Assembly (NCBI GenBank): GCA_001752465.1
Contig: MDJB01000008.1
Location: forward strand, 1 to 52,056
DNA length: 52,056 nucleotides
Reading direction: 5' to 3'
From: Haemophilus quentini
Lineage (GTDB): Bacteria; Pseudomonadota; Gammaproteobacteria; Enterobacterales; Pasteurellaceae
Shown: piece after piece, positions 35,582-46,385 of the stretch
Layout: each line of letters opens with the position of its first letter
How positions within the stretch are numbered: the stretch's first letter is position 1
Notes under the pieces: model-generated
What the model was told of the DNA's origin: nothing
Databases searched by the model: none
The model's input: only the letters and a program-made list of their open reading frames with translations
Made by a program: the position numbers and the translations under genes

Positions 35582-37741
35582 ATGGCAATTAAAAAAGTGA
35601 TTACTGTCTGTCCGTATTGCGCTTCAGGTTGTAAGATCAATCTATTGGTTGAGAACAACAAAATTGTGGGTGCTGAAGGTGCAAACGGTAAAACAAACGA
35701 ACGGGAGCTTTGCCTGAAAGGATATTATGGCTGGGATTTCGTGCATGACACAAAAATCCTCACTCCTCGCCTAACTCAACCGATGATTCGCTACAAACGT
35801 GGCGAGCCGTTCACGCCAGTGAGCTGGGAAGAGGCTATTTCCTATTCTGCAAAACGTTTACAAGAAATTAGAGAAAAATATGGCAACGAGTCAATTATGG
35901 TAACGGGTTCTTCTCGTGGACCAGGTAACGAAGTGAATTTCGTTATGCAAAAATTTGCTCGTGCGGTATTAGGCAATAACAACATTGACTGTTGTGCACG
36001 TGTCTGACATGGCCCATCTGTAGCAGGTCTGCTCAAATCAGTGGGTAATGGCGCGATGTCCAACTCAATCGTTGAGATTGAAGACACTAAATGCGTATTT
36101 ATCTTTGGCTATAATGCCTCAACATCTCACCCTATTGTAGCGCGTCGTATTAACCACGCAAAAGCAAAAGGGGCGAAAATTATTGTTTGTGACCCTCGTA
36201 AAATTGAAACCGCTCGTATTGCTGACATTTATGCGCCACTTGCCAATGGTAGTAACGTCGCATTTTTGAATGCAATGATGAACGTGATTCTTGAAGAAGG
36301 ATTACAAGATCAAAAATTCATTGATGAACATACCGAAAATTTCGATGCGTTCTATGAAACTGTAAAAGCTTATACACCCGAATCAACTCAACACATCACT
36401 GGCATTGAGCCTGAAATGTTGAGAGAAATTGCCCGCACTTATGCGAAAGCAGAAACAGCGACAATTCTTTGGGGTATGGGGGTATGTCAGTTCCGTCAAG
36501 GTGTGGAAACTGTACGTGCGTTGGCAAGTTTAGCAATGTTGACGGGTAATCTTGGTAAACCAAATGTTGGTGTAAACCCTGTGCGTGGTCAAAACAACGT
36601 ACAAGGCGCATGTGACATGGGGGCTTTATATAATACTTTACCTGGTTATCAAAGCTATGCGGATCCAGAAATCAACGCTAAATTTGCGAAAGCATGGGGC
36701 GTACCGTCTATTCCAACTAAACCGGGCGTACCATTGAGTGAAGTGCCACATGCTGTGGCAGAAGGTAAACTCAAAGCATTCTATATTATGGGTGAAGATA
36801 CTTTACAAACTGAACCTGATTTGAATGCCATGAAACAAACCTTTAAAGATCTTGAGTTTATTATTGTTCAAGATATCTTTATGACTCAAACGGCAGCGGA
36901 AGCGGATGTGATTTTACCAGCAACATCTTGTGCTGAACACGAGGGTGTTTATAGTGCGGCTGACCGTGGTTTCCAACGTTTCTATAAAGCGGTGGATCCT
37001 GTGGGTGATGTGAAAGACGACTGGGAAATCATTAGTCTTATGGCACAAGCTTTGGGTTATCCAATGCATTACAACAACACCAAAGAAATTTGGGATGAGT
37101 TGCGTGAGCTTTGCCCAATTTATAAAGGTGCAACTTACGAAAAAATGGAAGGCTTGGGTTATATTCAATGGCCATGTACAGATGAAGGCCCTGAAGATCA
37201 AGGCACTACATACTTATATGAAGGTCAAATCTTCGACCGTCCAAATGGTAAAGCTGAATTCTTTGCTTGCGACTGGGAACCACCAATGGAAGAAGTTTCT
37301 GAAGAATATCCATTAGTGCTTTCTACCGTGCGTGAAGTTGGTCACTATTCTTGCCGTTCAATGACGGGTAACTGCCGTGCACTTGCTGCGTTGGCAGACG
37401 AACCAGGATTTGTTCAAATGAACGACCAAGATGCGAAAGCTTTAGGCATTAAGAATAATGAGCTTGTTTGGATTTCTTCATCTCGTGGTAAAGTAATCTC
37501 TCGTGCTGATGTAAGTTCTCGTACTAACAAAGGTGCGTGTTATATGACTTACCAATGGTGGATCGGAAAATGTAACGAACTCACAGCTGAACATTTAAAT
37601 CCAGGATCTCGTACTCCGGAATATAAATACAGCGCGGTGCGTATCGAAAAAATTGAAGATCAACGTTGGGCTGAGCACTATGTTGTAACTGAATATACTA
37701 AGCTCAAATCTCGTTTAAAAGAAACCGCACTTGTGGCTTAA
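35582..37741 (+). CDS. fdhF: Formate dehydrogenase H, selenocysteine protein
   Basis: FdhF oxidises formate to CO2 with a molybdopterin cofactor and one 4Fe-4S cluster. The frame is continuous if the TGA at 36005-36007 is read as selenocysteine 142: residues before it end 'NIDCCARV' and after it 'HGPSVAGLLKSVGNGAMSNS', matching the E. coli Sec140 context. The cluster ligands are in 'CPYCASGCKINLLVENN' and 'ERELCLKGYYGWDF'. Total length 719, as for FdhF (about 715). No twin-arginine signal is present, so it is cytoplasmic. ATG follows AAGGACATTACT. In E. coli FdhF works with hydrogenase 3; here the only neighbour of that kind is hypA. I recall no fdhF at this place in strain Rd. Confidence 0.95.
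36005..36044 (+). promoter_or_regulatory. Bacterial SECIS element of fdhF
   Basis: Directly after the TGA, a small hairpin pairs T19-A35 and G20-C34, then has a bulged T21. It then pairs A22-T33, G23-C32 and C24-G31 around the loop AGGTCT (last two digits of 360xx). This matches the E. coli fdhF SECIS including loop and bulged U, with pair changes that keep the stem. It recruits SelB. Confidence 0.93.
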
Positions 37742-37763
37742 TTATAATATTTATCATGATTAG

Positions 37764-37789
37764 GACAGGCTTTATGCCTGTCTTTTTTT
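37764..37789 (+). terminator. Rho-independent terminator after fdhF
   Basis: GACAGGC and GCCTGTC pair around TTTAT and are followed by seven T residues, 22 bases past the stop. Confidence 0.93.
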
Positions 37790-37845
37790 ATGCTTAATGA
37801 AATATGATATGGGTAAGAATATTGGAAATGCTAAAAAAGAACGGT

Positions 37846-38187
37846 TTATTCAAAAGCAATTTCTTTAATACGTAATTCATCACCGCTTTGTCGTTGCAAG
37901 TGTATGCTGCCACAATTTGGACAAGAATCATGATGAGCTTGTATCTCAACTAATTTTTGACATTGCCAACACCAGGCTTGTGCTGCAATAGGAATGAGAT
38001 GAAGTTTACAGCCTTCAGCAGCTGTACCTTGAAAGGTTATGTCAAAACAAAATTCTAATGCGTCTGGTTCTACACAAGAGAGTGCGCCAATTTCTAGCCA
38101 AAGATCTGTCACTTTTTTTATATCGTGACTTTTACATTGCTGTTCCACTATTTCTAGAATATTTTGACAAAGAGATAATTCGTGCAT
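37846..38187 (-). CDS. hypA: HypA hydrogenase/urease nickel-incorporation protein
   Basis: HypA delivers nickel to [NiFe] hydrogenase, and in some species to urease. The 113 residues begin with the nickel-binding 'MHELSLCQNILEIVEQQ', run through 'LEIGALSCVEPDALEFCFDI' and hold the zinc site 'CWQCQKLVEIQAHHDSCPNC' (two CxxC). Length is normal. No hydrogenase, hypB-F or urease gene is in the window. It lies alone between fdhF and gltS, facing fdhF. Confidence 0.93.
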   Translation of the reverse strand: MHELSLCQNILEIVEQQCKSHDIKKVTDLWLEIGALSCVEPDALEFCFDITFQGTAAEGCKLHLIPIAAQAWCWQCQKLVEIQAHHDSCPNCGSIHLQRQSGDELRIKEIAFE

Positions 38188-38218
38188 AGTTTTTCCTTTT
38201 ATTTTTCTTCCTTAAAAT

Positions 38219-38254
38219 AAATGCCTTTATCAATTTAAGATAAAGGCATTTTTT
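38219..38254 (-). terminator. Rho-independent terminator after gltS
   Basis: AATGCCTTTATC and GATAAAGGCATT pair around a 7-base loop. On the minus strand the stem is followed by TTATTTT. It lies between the gltS stop and the hypA start. Confidence 0.75.
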
Positions 38255-38280
38255 AAAACATTGTCAATTTTAACCGCACT

Positions 38281-39495
38281 TTACGCTAGCATATTTACAA
38301 CTGCAAATGAGATTTTCAATAATGCTGCGTTGATTAGGTCGATAAAGAACGCACCTACCATTGGAACGATTAAAAATGCTTTGTGTGATGGCCCAAAACG
38401 GCTGGTGACAGCTTGCATATTTGCGACTGCAGTTGGAGTTGCCCCCAAACCGAAACCACAGTGACCTGCGCTTAATACGACAGCATCATAATCTTTCCCC
38501 ATTGCACGATAGGTGATGAAGATTGCAAAGGCAGCCATAAATGCAACTTGAATAGCAAGAACGACTAATACATCAACAGCTAAACCTGCAAGTTCCCAAA
38601 GTTTTAACGACATTAAAGCGATAGCTAAGAAAATAGATAAACCTACGCTACCTAATACATCAATAGCTGATTCAGCTACTTGGAAGCGGAAAATGTTCGT
38701 TAGAATATTGCGGATAATAACACCGGTAAATAAACACCATACGAAAGTTGGTAATTGAAGTGCTGTACCTTTTGTTTGCGCATCTAAATATTGACCGATA
38801 AGCAAACAAATAGACATCATTGCAATAGTTTCAATTAAAGAACGTGAAGTAATTTTACGTTTGTAAGTTGGATGTTCAAAGGCTTCTTGGATATCATCAA
38901 CTTCATCATTTTCAGGGTTTTCACCTTGTTTTTGACGATTTAATAAGAAACGTGCAACAGGGCCACCGATGATACCACCAAAGACTAAACCAAAGGTTGC
39001 ACAAGCCATCGCTATTTCAGTTGCACCTTGTAGATTAAATTGATGAACGAATGTATCAGCCCAAGCTGCACCCGTACCGTGACCGCCAGTTAATGTTACC
39101 GAACTAGCCAATAATCCATATGCGGGATGAATACCTAATGCTAATGAACCAGCGATACCAATAATATTTTGACAAATAATCAGTAAACCAGCGACAAATA
39201 AAAATACGATAAGTGGTTTTCCGCCTTTAATTAAACGGGAAAAGTTTGCGCTTAAACCAATGGAAGTGAAGAACACTAACATCATGGTAGTTTGTAAATT
39301 TTTATCAAAGTTAAAGGATGTTCCATCGACTTTATGCCAAATTAAAAGACCAATGGCAACGATAAAGCCTCCAACAACTGGCTCTGGAATGTTAAATGCT
39401 TTTAATACATTAATTCGTTTAACTAGAAAAAAGCCCAAAAGCAAGACTAAACTTGCTAATGCAAGGGTTTCATACGTGCTAAAAGTATGGCTCAT
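38281..39495 (-). CDS. gltS: Sodium/glutamate symporter
   Basis: GltS imports glutamate with Na+. The 404 residues have about ten membrane helices in two inverted halves. The conserved 'LTGGHGTGAAWADTF' and 'SAGHCGFGLGATPTAVANMQAV' are the paired glycine-rich re-entrant loops of the family, and 'PSHKAFLIVPMVGAFFIDLINA' closes it. It starts 29 bases after parC with no clear terminator between, so partial co-transcription with parE-parC is possible. A terminator and an uptake signal follow its stop. Confidence 0.95.
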   Translation of the reverse strand: MSHTFSTYETLALASLVLLLGFFLVKRINVLKAFNIPEPVVGGFIVAIGLLIWHKVDGTSFNFDKNLQTTMMLVFFTSIGLSANFSRLIKGGKPLIVFLFVAGLLIICQNIIGIAGSLALGIHPAYGLLASSVTLTGGHGTGAAWADTFVHQFNLQGATEIAMACATFGLVFGGIIGGPVARFLLNRQKQGENPENDEVDDIQEAFEHPTYKRKITSRSLIETIAMMSICLLIGQYLDAQTKGTALQLPTFVWCLFTGVIIRNILTNIFRFQVAESAIDVLGSVGLSIFLAIALMSLKLWELAGLAVDVLVVLAIQVAFMAAFAIFITYRAMGKDYDAVVLSAGHCGFGLGATPTAVANMQAVTSRFGPSHKAFLIVPMVGAFFIDLINAALLKISFAVVNMLA

Positions 39496-39524
39496 AAATT
39501 GGATCTCCCTATGTTGTGTTTAAA

Positions 39525-41780
39525 TTATGTGTTGTGTTGCGGTTCGATTACTACTATTTCAACATTGGTATGTAATCCACGTGGTAATGTCGAACCTTTT
39601 CTGCCTCGTTCAGCACGGAACTTCTGCAGATCTTCCGGTTTTAATACAATTTTTCGTTTTCCGGAATGAAATTCAAGACTTGTTTGATCTGAAATGAGCA
39701 ATAATCTCACTAACAATTCACTGCGTTCTTTTGCATTTGCTGCAGGAATTGTAACAATTTTATTGCCTTTGCCTTTTGATAATGCCGGTAAATCTTTTGC
39801 CGAGAAAATCAACATTCTGCCAGCAGATGTCATAGCGACAACAAGTGCGGTGGCACTCGCCAGCGTCTTAGGCTCCATCACTTTGGCATTTTCTGGTAAA
39901 GAAATCAAGGCTTTTCCTGCTTTATTGCGTGCAATTAAATCTTCAAATTTACAAATAAAACCATAACCCGCATCAGAAGCCATCAATAATTCTTGCTGTT
40001 CGCTGGCCATTACGACATATTCAATGGTCGCACCAGCTGGTAAATTTAGTTTACCTGTGAGTGGTTCACCTTGCGAACGTGCGGAAGGTAATGAAAGCGG
40101 ATCGAGTGCATAACTCCGCCCCGTACTATCAATAAAGACAACGGCTTGATTGCTTTTTCCATAAGCGTGAGCTCGATAGCTATCGCTAGCTTTGTAGCTC
40201 AATGATTTAGGATCAATATCGTGTCCTTTGGCACAACGTACCCAGCCCATTTCTGATAAGATGACAGTGACAGGCTCTGCGGGTGTCATTTCACTTTCAG
40301 AGATCATTTTTGCCTCTTCACGTTCGACAAGTTGAGACATCCGTGGGCTTGCATATTTTTTTGCATCTTCTTGAATTTCTTTTTTGATAAGCGTATTCAA
40401 ACGACGTTCTGATCCTAAAATTGCCTCTAAATTTAACCGCTCTTTTTCAAGTTCATCTTGTTCAGCTTTGAGTTGGTTTTCTTCTAATTTCGCTAAATGA
40501 CGTAAGCGTAAATTTAAAATGGCATCAGCTTGTTCATCGCTTAAATTAAAGCGTGCCATAAGCTCTACTTTTGGCTCATCTTCATGACGTATAATTTCGA
40601 TAACCTCATCAATATTTAAGAAGGCTATCATCAAACCTTCTAAAATATGTAAGCGAGAGAGTACTTTATCTAAGCGATATTGAAGGCGACGAGTTACGGT
40701 TGTGCGACGGAAGGTAAGCCATTCATTTAAGATTTCTAATAAGCCTTTTACCGCAGGTTTATGATCAAGTCCGATCATATTCATATTTACACGGTAGCTT
40801 TTTTCAAGATCTGTTGTAGCAAATAAATGTGCCATTAACGCATCAGTATCGACGCGATTTGAGCGAGGAACTAGCACAATTCGAATTGGATTTTCGTGAT
40901 CGGCTTCATCACGAATATCTTCTAGCATTGGCAGTTTTTTTGCCGTCATTTGATCGGCTATTTGTGCAATGACTTTTGAGGGAGAAGATTGATGTGGAAG
41001 CGCAGAAATAATGATTTCGCCATCTTCTTTTTTCCAAGTCGCACGCATTTTTATTGAGCCACGACCTTGTTCATAAATTTTACAAATTTCTGATTTGGGC
41101 GAAATAATTTCCGCTTCTGTTGGAAAATCTGGACCTTGAACAATTTCAAGTACATCATCTAATCCCGCTTTGGGATTATCTAGCAACATTACTGCAGCAT
41201 CAGCAATTTCGTTAATATTGTGTGGTGGAATATCTGTCGCCATACCCACTGCAATACCTGTTGTGCCATTCAATAAAATATGAGGTAAACGAGCAGGTAA
41301 ATATTGTGGTTCGGCCAAGGTTCCATCAAAGTTTGGCTGATAATCTACTGTTCCTTGTTCGAGTTCACTCAACAAGATTTCAGAGATTTTAGAAAGGCGT
41401 GATTCCGTATAACGCATGGCAGCAAAAGATTTTGGATCATCTGGTGCCCCCCAGTTACCTTGACCATCTACGAGCGGATAACGATAAGAGAAGGGTTGTG
41501 CCATTAATACCATTGCTTCATAACAAGCGCTGTCACCATGTGGATGGAATTTACCGAGTACATCACCGACGGTACGGGCAGATTTTTTGTATTTTTCCGT
41601 GGCATTCAAGCCAAGTTTAGACATCGCATATACAATACGGCGTTGAACAGGTTTTAAACCGTCACCGATAAAAGGCAACGCACGATCCATGATGACATAC
41701 ATGGAATAGTTGAGATAAGCCCTTTCGGTGAAGGTGCGTAGAGGCATTTTCTCAATGCCTTCATAATTGATATTTGTCAT
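39525..41780 (-). CDS. parC: DNA topoisomerase IV subunit A
   Basis: ParC with ParE separates linked daughter chromosomes. The 751 residues start '[47 protein letters not shown]' (given in outline), and the active-site Tyr lies in '[15 protein letters not shown]'. The quinolone-resistance segment reads '[17 protein letters not shown]', with Ser and Glu unchanged from the sensitive form. The C-terminal beta-pinwheel has degenerate blades ('[12 protein letters not shown]', '[13 protein letters not shown]'). It follows parE by 67 bases. Confidence 0.97.
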   Translation of the reverse strand: MTNINYEGIEKMPLRTFTERAYLNYSMYVIMDRALPFIGDGLKPVQRRIVYAMSKLGLNATEKYKKSARTVGDVLGKFHPHGDSACYEAMVLMAQPFSYRYPLVDGQGNWGAPDDPKSFAAMRYTESRLSKISEILLSELEQGTVDYQPNFDGTLAEPQYLPARLPHILLNGTTGIAVGMATDIPPHNINEIADAAVMLLDNPKAGLDDVLEIVQGPDFPTEAEIISPKSEICKIYEQGRGSIKMRATWKKEDGEIIISALPHQSSPSKVIAQIADQMTAKKLPMLEDIRDEADHENPIRIVLVPRSNRVDTDALMAHLFATTDLEKSYRVNMNMIGLDHKPAVKGLLEILNEWLTFRRTTVTRRLQYRLDKVLSRLHILEGLMIAFLNIDEVIEIIRHEDEPKVELMARFNLSDEQADAILNLRLRHLAKLEENQLKAEQDELEKERLNLEAILGSERRLNTLIKKEIQEDAKKYASPRMSQLVEREEAKMISESEMTPAEPVTVILSEMGWVRCAKGHDIDPKSLSYKASDSYRAHAYGKSNQAVVFIDSTGRSYALDPLSLPSARSQGEPLTGKLNLPAGATIEYVVMASEQQELLMASDAGYGFICKFEDLIARNKAGKALISLPENAKVMEPKTLASATALVVAMTSAGRMLIFSAKDLPALSKGKGNKIVTIPAANAKERSELLVRLLLISDQTSLEFHSGKRKIVLKPEDLQKFRAERGRKGSTLPRGLHTNVEIVVIEPQHNT

Positions 41781-41847
41781 TTTGGTTTCTGTTAATTGAA
41801 TATATTCTTAATTTATTAAAATTTGGATTTGCTGAGATTAATTTAGT

Positions 41848-43746
41848 CTAAACAGATAAATCAACCTGATCGCCTTTCGCTTGTAACCAATTTTTACGGT
41901 CTTCGGAACGTTTTTTCGCTAATAACATATCCATGAATTCTAATGTATTCGCGCCTTGGTTTTCCTCTAAATCATAAGTTAATTGAACAAGGCGACGAGT
42001 GTTAGGATCCATTGTTGTTTCACGCAATTGCGATGGGTTCATTTCACCTAAACCTTTAAAACGTTGAACATTAGGTTTGCCTTTTTTATTTTTCAACCGA
42101 TCTAAAATCGCCTCTTTTTCACTTTCATCTAATGCGTAGAAGACTTCTTTATTTAAGTCAATGCGATAAAGTGGAGGCATTGCTACATAAACGTGACCGT
42201 CTTGTACCAATTTCGGAAAATGACGTAAGAACAGGGCGCAGAGTAGGGTGGCAATATGCAGACCATCGGAATCAGCATCCGCGAGAATACATACTTTGCC
42301 ATAGCGAAGTTGTGATAAATCATTGCTGTCAGGATCGATCCCTAGAGCAACGGCAATATCGTGAATTTCCGTTGAACCTAATACTTGATCAGGTGAAACT
42401 TCCCATGTATTTAAGATTTTTCCACGTAACGGCAAAATCGCTTGATACTCGCGATCACGCGCTTGTTTTGCTGAGCCGCCCGCAGAGTCGCCCTCCACTA
42501 AAAATAATTCCGTTTTTTCTAAATCCTGTGAGCCACAATCTGCTAATTTCCCTGGTAATGCAGGGCCACTAACGAGTTTTTTACGTACGACTTTTTTGGC
42601 TGCTCGTAATCGGCGTTGTGCGGAACTAATGGCAATTTCTGCTAATTTTTTAGCGTCTTGTACGTTTTGGTTGAGCCATAGACTGAATGCATCTTTTAAA
42701 ACACCGCTGACAAAGACTGCACTTTGGCGTGATGATAAGCGTTCTTTAGTTTGCCCCGCGAATTGCGCATCCTGCATTTTAAGGGAAAGAATGTAAGAAC
42801 AACGATCCCAAATATCATCAGCGGTAAGTTTTACGCCGCGTGGTAATAGATTTCTAAATTCGCAAAATTCACGAATGGCATCTAACAAACCTTGGCGTAG
42901 GCCATTAACATGCGTTCCGCCTTGAATAGTCGGAATTAAGTTTACGTAGCTTTCGCCAATCAGTTCACCGCCTTCTGGTAACCAAAGTAATGCCCAGCTA
43001 ACCGCTTCATTTGTTCCTTTAAATTCACCAACGAATGGTTTTTCCGGAAGCGTTTCAAAGCCGTTAACTGCTTCGATAAGGTAATCGGAAAGACCATCTT
43101 CATATAACCAAATGTCTTGAGTATTGTTTACTTTATCAATGAATTTGATTTCAAGCCCTGAGCAGAGTACCGCTTTCGCTCTTAATAAATGGCGTAGGCG
43201 GCTAACGGAAAATTTTGCGCTGTCAAAATATTTTGGATTCGGTTTGAAGTGAACGCTTGTTCCCGTTGTGCGTCTGCCACAAGTCCCAATAACTTCCAAT
43301 TCTTCTACTTTACTGCCGTTTTCAAAGGCAATTTTATACACTTCACCATTGCGTTTGACTTGAATATTCACACGTTCAGAAAGTGCATTTACCACAGAAA
43401 TCCCCACACCGTGTAAACCACCAGCAAATTCATAATTTTTATTGGAGAATTTACCGCCCGCATGTAGTTTAGTCAGGATTACTTCTACGCCAGAAACACC
43501 TTCCGTAGGATGAATATCCACAGGCATACCGCGACCATTGTCTGTGACTTCAATGGATTGATCTGGGTGTAAAATTACTTCAATTTTTGTGGCGAAACCC
43601 GCAAGGGCTTCATCCACGCTGTTATCAATAACTTCTTGTGCGAGGTGATTCGGACGAGTGGTGTCTGTATACATACCGGGGCGAATTTGCACCGGCTCGA
43701 GATCTTTAAGAACGGTAATTTCTTGAGCTGAATAATTGGTTGTCAT
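41848..43746 (-). CDS. parE: DNA topoisomerase IV subunit B
   Basis: ParE is the ATPase half of topoisomerase IV. The 632 residues hold the GHKL site ('QEVIDNSVDEALAG', 'VTDNGRGMPVDIHP', 'AGGLHGVGISVVNALSE'). They also hold the transducer Lys region and the TOPRIM domain 'TELFLVEGDSAGGSAKQARDREYQAILPLRGKILN' (given in outline) with 'ILADADSDGLHIATLL' as metal site. 'PLRGKI' lies in the quinolone region and is unchanged. It is the first gene of parE-parC. Confidence 0.97.
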   Translation of the reverse strand: MTTNYSAQEITVLKDLEPVQIRPGMYTDTTRPNHLAQEVIDNSVDEALAGFATKIEVILHPDQSIEVTDNGRGMPVDIHPTEGVSGVEVILTKLHAGGKFSNKNYEFAGGLHGVGISVVNALSERVNIQVKRNGEVYKIAFENGSKVEELEVIGTCGRRTTGTSVHFKPNPKYFDSAKFSVSRLRHLLRAKAVLCSGLEIKFIDKVNNTQDIWLYEDGLSDYLIEAVNGFETLPEKPFVGEFKGTNEAVSWALLWLPEGGELIGESYVNLIPTIQGGTHVNGLRQGLLDAIREFCEFRNLLPRGVKLTADDIWDRCSYILSLKMQDAQFAGQTKERLSSRQSAVFVSGVLKDAFSLWLNQNVQDAKKLAEIAISSAQRRLRAAKKVVRKKLVSGPALPGKLADCGSQDLEKTELFLVEGDSAGGSAKQARDREYQAILPLRGKILNTWEVSPDQVLGSTEIHDIAVALGIDPDSNDLSQLRYGKVCILADADSDGLHIATLLCALFLRHFPKLVQDGHVYVAMPPLYRIDLNKEVFYALDESEKEAILDRLKNKKGKPNVQRFKGLGEMNPSQLRETTMDPNTRRLVQLTYDLEENQGANTLEFMDMLLAKKRSEDRKNWLQAKGDQVDLSV

Positions 43747-43819
43747 GGTTAGATGAGTTGTTAATTTTTTAAATTTAAGAAAATTCTATCAAAAAGTGCG
43801 GTGATGTTCGACCACACTT

Positions 43820-44755
43820 TTAATCGTATAAACTAGGCGTATTTTCATCTGGACGCGTTTTGAAACGACGATGTAGCCACATGTATATCGTTATGTCCTT
43901 AATTATTTCCTTTTCAACGATTTGATTCATTCGAGCAGCAATCACCGTTTCATCTTGTAAATCCGTAAAATCAACGGGTGCTGAAATGCTCACAGTATAG
44001 CCTGAACCATCTTTATTGCGTAATGGCGCAAATGGAATCACTTTGCTATTTGGTGAGGATTTTAATAAATAATAACTACCAGTGGTTGTGCAAGCATTGG
44101 GCACTGCAAAAAATGGTACAAAAACGGCATTTTTTCTGCCGTAATCGTGATCTGGCGCATACCAAATGGTTTCTTCGTGACGTAAAGCTTTGATCATTCC
44201 GCGTAAATCTTTACGATCAAGCATATCTTTATTAGAGCGTAAACGACCTTGCGTTTGTAGCCAATCAAGTAAAGGATTATCATTTGGACGATAAACGCCA
44301 ATGCCGGGATGGTGCAAACCAAGAATACGTGCGCCAAGTTCTAGCGTTAAGAAATGAACACCGACGAGAACAATTCCATCTTTTTGATTTTCTTTTAGAT
44401 AATGTAAGCCTTCAACTTTCGACCATTTTTTGATACGTGAATCTGACCAAAACCAAGCCATGCCAGTTTCGATAATTGCCATGCCTACTGAACGAAGATT
44501 TTCTTGTAAAATCGCCTCACGCTCGTTTTCAGGCATATCAGGGAAACAAAGTTCAAGATTGCGGCGTGCAATGGCAGCTCGACGTTTACCCACTTTTAAA
44601 TGTGAAAACAGCCAACCGATACCATTACCAATATGGCGCAAAATAGGATAGGGAAGACATAAAATACTTCGCCAAATTGCCACGCCTAGCCAAAAAAACC
44701 AGTATTTGGGGGCTAAAAAGTGCGGTTGAAATTGAGGGAGTTTTTCGTTTTTCAT
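43820..44755 (-). CDS. lpxL: Lipid A late acyltransferase (LpxL/HtrB)
   Basis: This inner-membrane enzyme adds a secondary acyl chain to Kdo2-lipid IVA. The 311 residues have one N-terminal membrane helix ('YWFFWLGVAIWRSILCL') and 'GIVLVGVHFLTLELGARIL' with the HX4E catalytic motif. 'IGVYRPNDNPLLDWLQTQGRLRS' and 'VPFFAVPNACTTTGSYYL' are characteristic. I chose ATG 44755 because GGAAAGAAC precedes it and because the htrB product is 311 residues in my memory; the open frame extends to 44836 into the hldE promoter. Divergent from hldE, another lipooligosaccharide gene. Confidence 0.92.
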   Translation of the reverse strand: MKNEKLPQFQPHFLAPKYWFFWLGVAIWRSILCLPYPILRHIGNGIGWLFSHLKVGKRRAAIARRNLELCFPDMPENEREAILQENLRSVGMAIIETGMAWFWSDSRIKKWSKVEGLHYLKENQKDGIVLVGVHFLTLELGARILGLHHPGIGVYRPNDNPLLDWLQTQGRLRSNKDMLDRKDLRGMIKALRHEETIWYAPDHDYGRKNAVFVPFFAVPNACTTTGSYYLLKSSPNSKVIPFAPLRNKDGSGYTVSISAPVDFTDLQDETVIAARMNQIVEKEIIKDITIYMWLHRRFKTRPDENTPSLYD

Positions 44756-44852
44756 TGTTCTTTCCACGTAAGTTACGGGGCGTAGTTTATCGTAAATTTG
44801 AGTTGTGGTAAAATCGCCACAATTTTGGTTATTCAAATAGAGAGATTTTAAA

Positions 44853-46280
44853 ATGGCTCAATATTCAGCAGAATTTAAGCAAGCAAAAGTACTCGTATTA
44901 GGCGATGTGATGCTTGATCGTTATTGGTTCGGCGCAACCAACCGTATTTCACCAGAAGCACCAGTGCCAGTAGTTCGTGTACAAGAAAATGAAGAGCGCG
45001 CGGGTGGTGCAGCAAATGTGGCGATGAATATTGCTTCACTCAATGTACCAGTTCAGTTAATGGGGCTGATTGGACAAGATGAAACTGGTTCTGCACTTTC
45101 CCACTTATTAGAAAAACAAAAAATCGATTGTAATTTTGTTGCATTAGAGACCCATCCAACCATTACCAAATTACGTATTTTATCTCGTCACCAACAGTTA
45201 CTTCGCCTTGATTTTGAAGAAGATTTCAATAATGTAGATTGCAAGGATTTATTAGCGAAGTTAGAAAGTGCGGTGAAAAATTACGGTGCTTTGATTCTTT
45301 CTGATTATGGTAAAGGCACGCTTAAAGATGTTCAGAAAATGATTCAAATTGCACGCAAAGCGAATGTTCCTGTGTTGATCGATCCAAAGGGAACTGATTT
45401 TGAACGCTATCGTGGTGCGACATTATTGACACCAAATATGTCTGAATTTGAAGCTGTTGTGGGTAAATGTAATACAGAAGAAGAGATTATTGAGAAGGGT
45501 TTAAAATTAATTTCTGATATTGAATTAACCGCACTTTTGGTGACGCGTTCTGAAAAAGGCATGACATTATTACGCCCAAATCAAGAACCCTATCATTTGC
45601 CAACCGTTGCAAAAGAAGTATTTGATGTGACAGGAGCCGGTGACACTGTAATTAGCGTATTAGCAACCGCATTAGCAGATGGACGTTCTTTTGAAGAATC
45701 TTGCTACTTAGCCAATGTGGCCGCTGGAATTGTGGTGGGTAAATTGGGGACTTCAACGGTTTCGACTGTGGAACTTGAAAATGCTATTCATGCTCGCCCT
45801 GAAACTGGGTTTGGCATTATGAGTGAAGCTGAATTAAAAGATGCTGTCGCACAAGCTAAAGCGCGCGGTGAAAAAATTGTGATGACTAATGGCTGTTTCG
45901 ATATTTTGCATCCAGGGCATGTTTCTTATTTAGAAAATGCACGCAAATTGGGCGATCGTTTAATTGTCGCGGTAAATAGTGATGATTCAGTTAAACGCTT
46001 AAAAGGTGACAGTCGCCCAATTAACAATCTTGAAAATCGTATGGCGGTACTGGCTGGTTTGGCATCCGTGGACTGGTTGGTGCCATTCACTGAAGATACA
46101 CCACAACGTTTAATCGGTGAAATTTTACCAGATCTTTTAGTCAAAGGCGGCGATTACAAACCTGAAGAGATTGCTGGCGCAAAAGAAGTTTGGGAAAATG
46201 GTGGCGATGTTAAAGTGCTAAACTTTGAAAATGATTGTTCAACAACAAATGTGATTGAAAAAATTAGGATATTAAAATAG
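44853..46280 (+). CDS. hldE: Bifunctional heptose 7-phosphate kinase / heptose 1-phosphate adenylyltransferase
   Basis: HldE makes ADP-heptose for the lipooligosaccharide inner core. The 475 residues are two domains. The first (1-320) is a ribokinase-type kinase with '[26 protein letters not shown]' (given in outline) and '[19 protein letters not shown]'. The second (about 340-475) is a cytidylyltransferase-like adenylyltransferase with '[35 protein letters not shown]'. Also called rfaE. No terminator is clear after it before the restriction-modification pair. Confidence 0.97.
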   Translation: MAQYSAEFKQAKVLVLGDVMLDRYWFGATNRISPEAPVPVVRVQENEERAGGAANVAMNIASLNVPVQLMGLIGQDETGSALSHLLEKQKIDCNFVALETHPTITKLRILSRHQQLLRLDFEEDFNNVDCKDLLAKLESAVKNYGALILSDYGKGTLKDVQKMIQIARKANVPVLIDPKGTDFERYRGATLLTPNMSEFEAVVGKCNTEEEIIEKGLKLISDIELTALLVTRSEKGMTLLRPNQEPYHLPTVAKEVFDVTGAGDTVISVLATALADGRSFEESCYLANVAAGIVVGKLGTSTVSTVELENAIHARPETGFGIMSEAELKDAVAQAKARGEKIVMTNGCFDILHPGHVSYLENARKLGDRLIVAVNSDDSVKRLKGDSRPINNLENRMAVLAGLASVDWLVPFTEDTPQRLIGEILPDLLVKGGDYKPEEIAGAKEVWENGGDVKVLNFENDCSTTNVIEKIRILK

Positions 46281-46385
46281 TAGACTGTAGGAAATAGAAT
46301 TGTCTGTAAATATTGCATCTACGATTTTTTATGTTGTTATATAAATATAATTAGACATATTTTTACTGAATACTACTTTTTAGAG

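Noticed and set aside
36005-36007. In-frame TGA as a nonsense mutation splitting fdhF
   Set aside because: The codon is in the conserved selenocysteine context and a matching SECIS hairpin follows at once.
39525-43746. Quinolone-resistance changes in parC/parE
   Set aside because: The ParC segment keeps Ser in 'HGDSACYE' and the following Glu; nothing suggests resistance.
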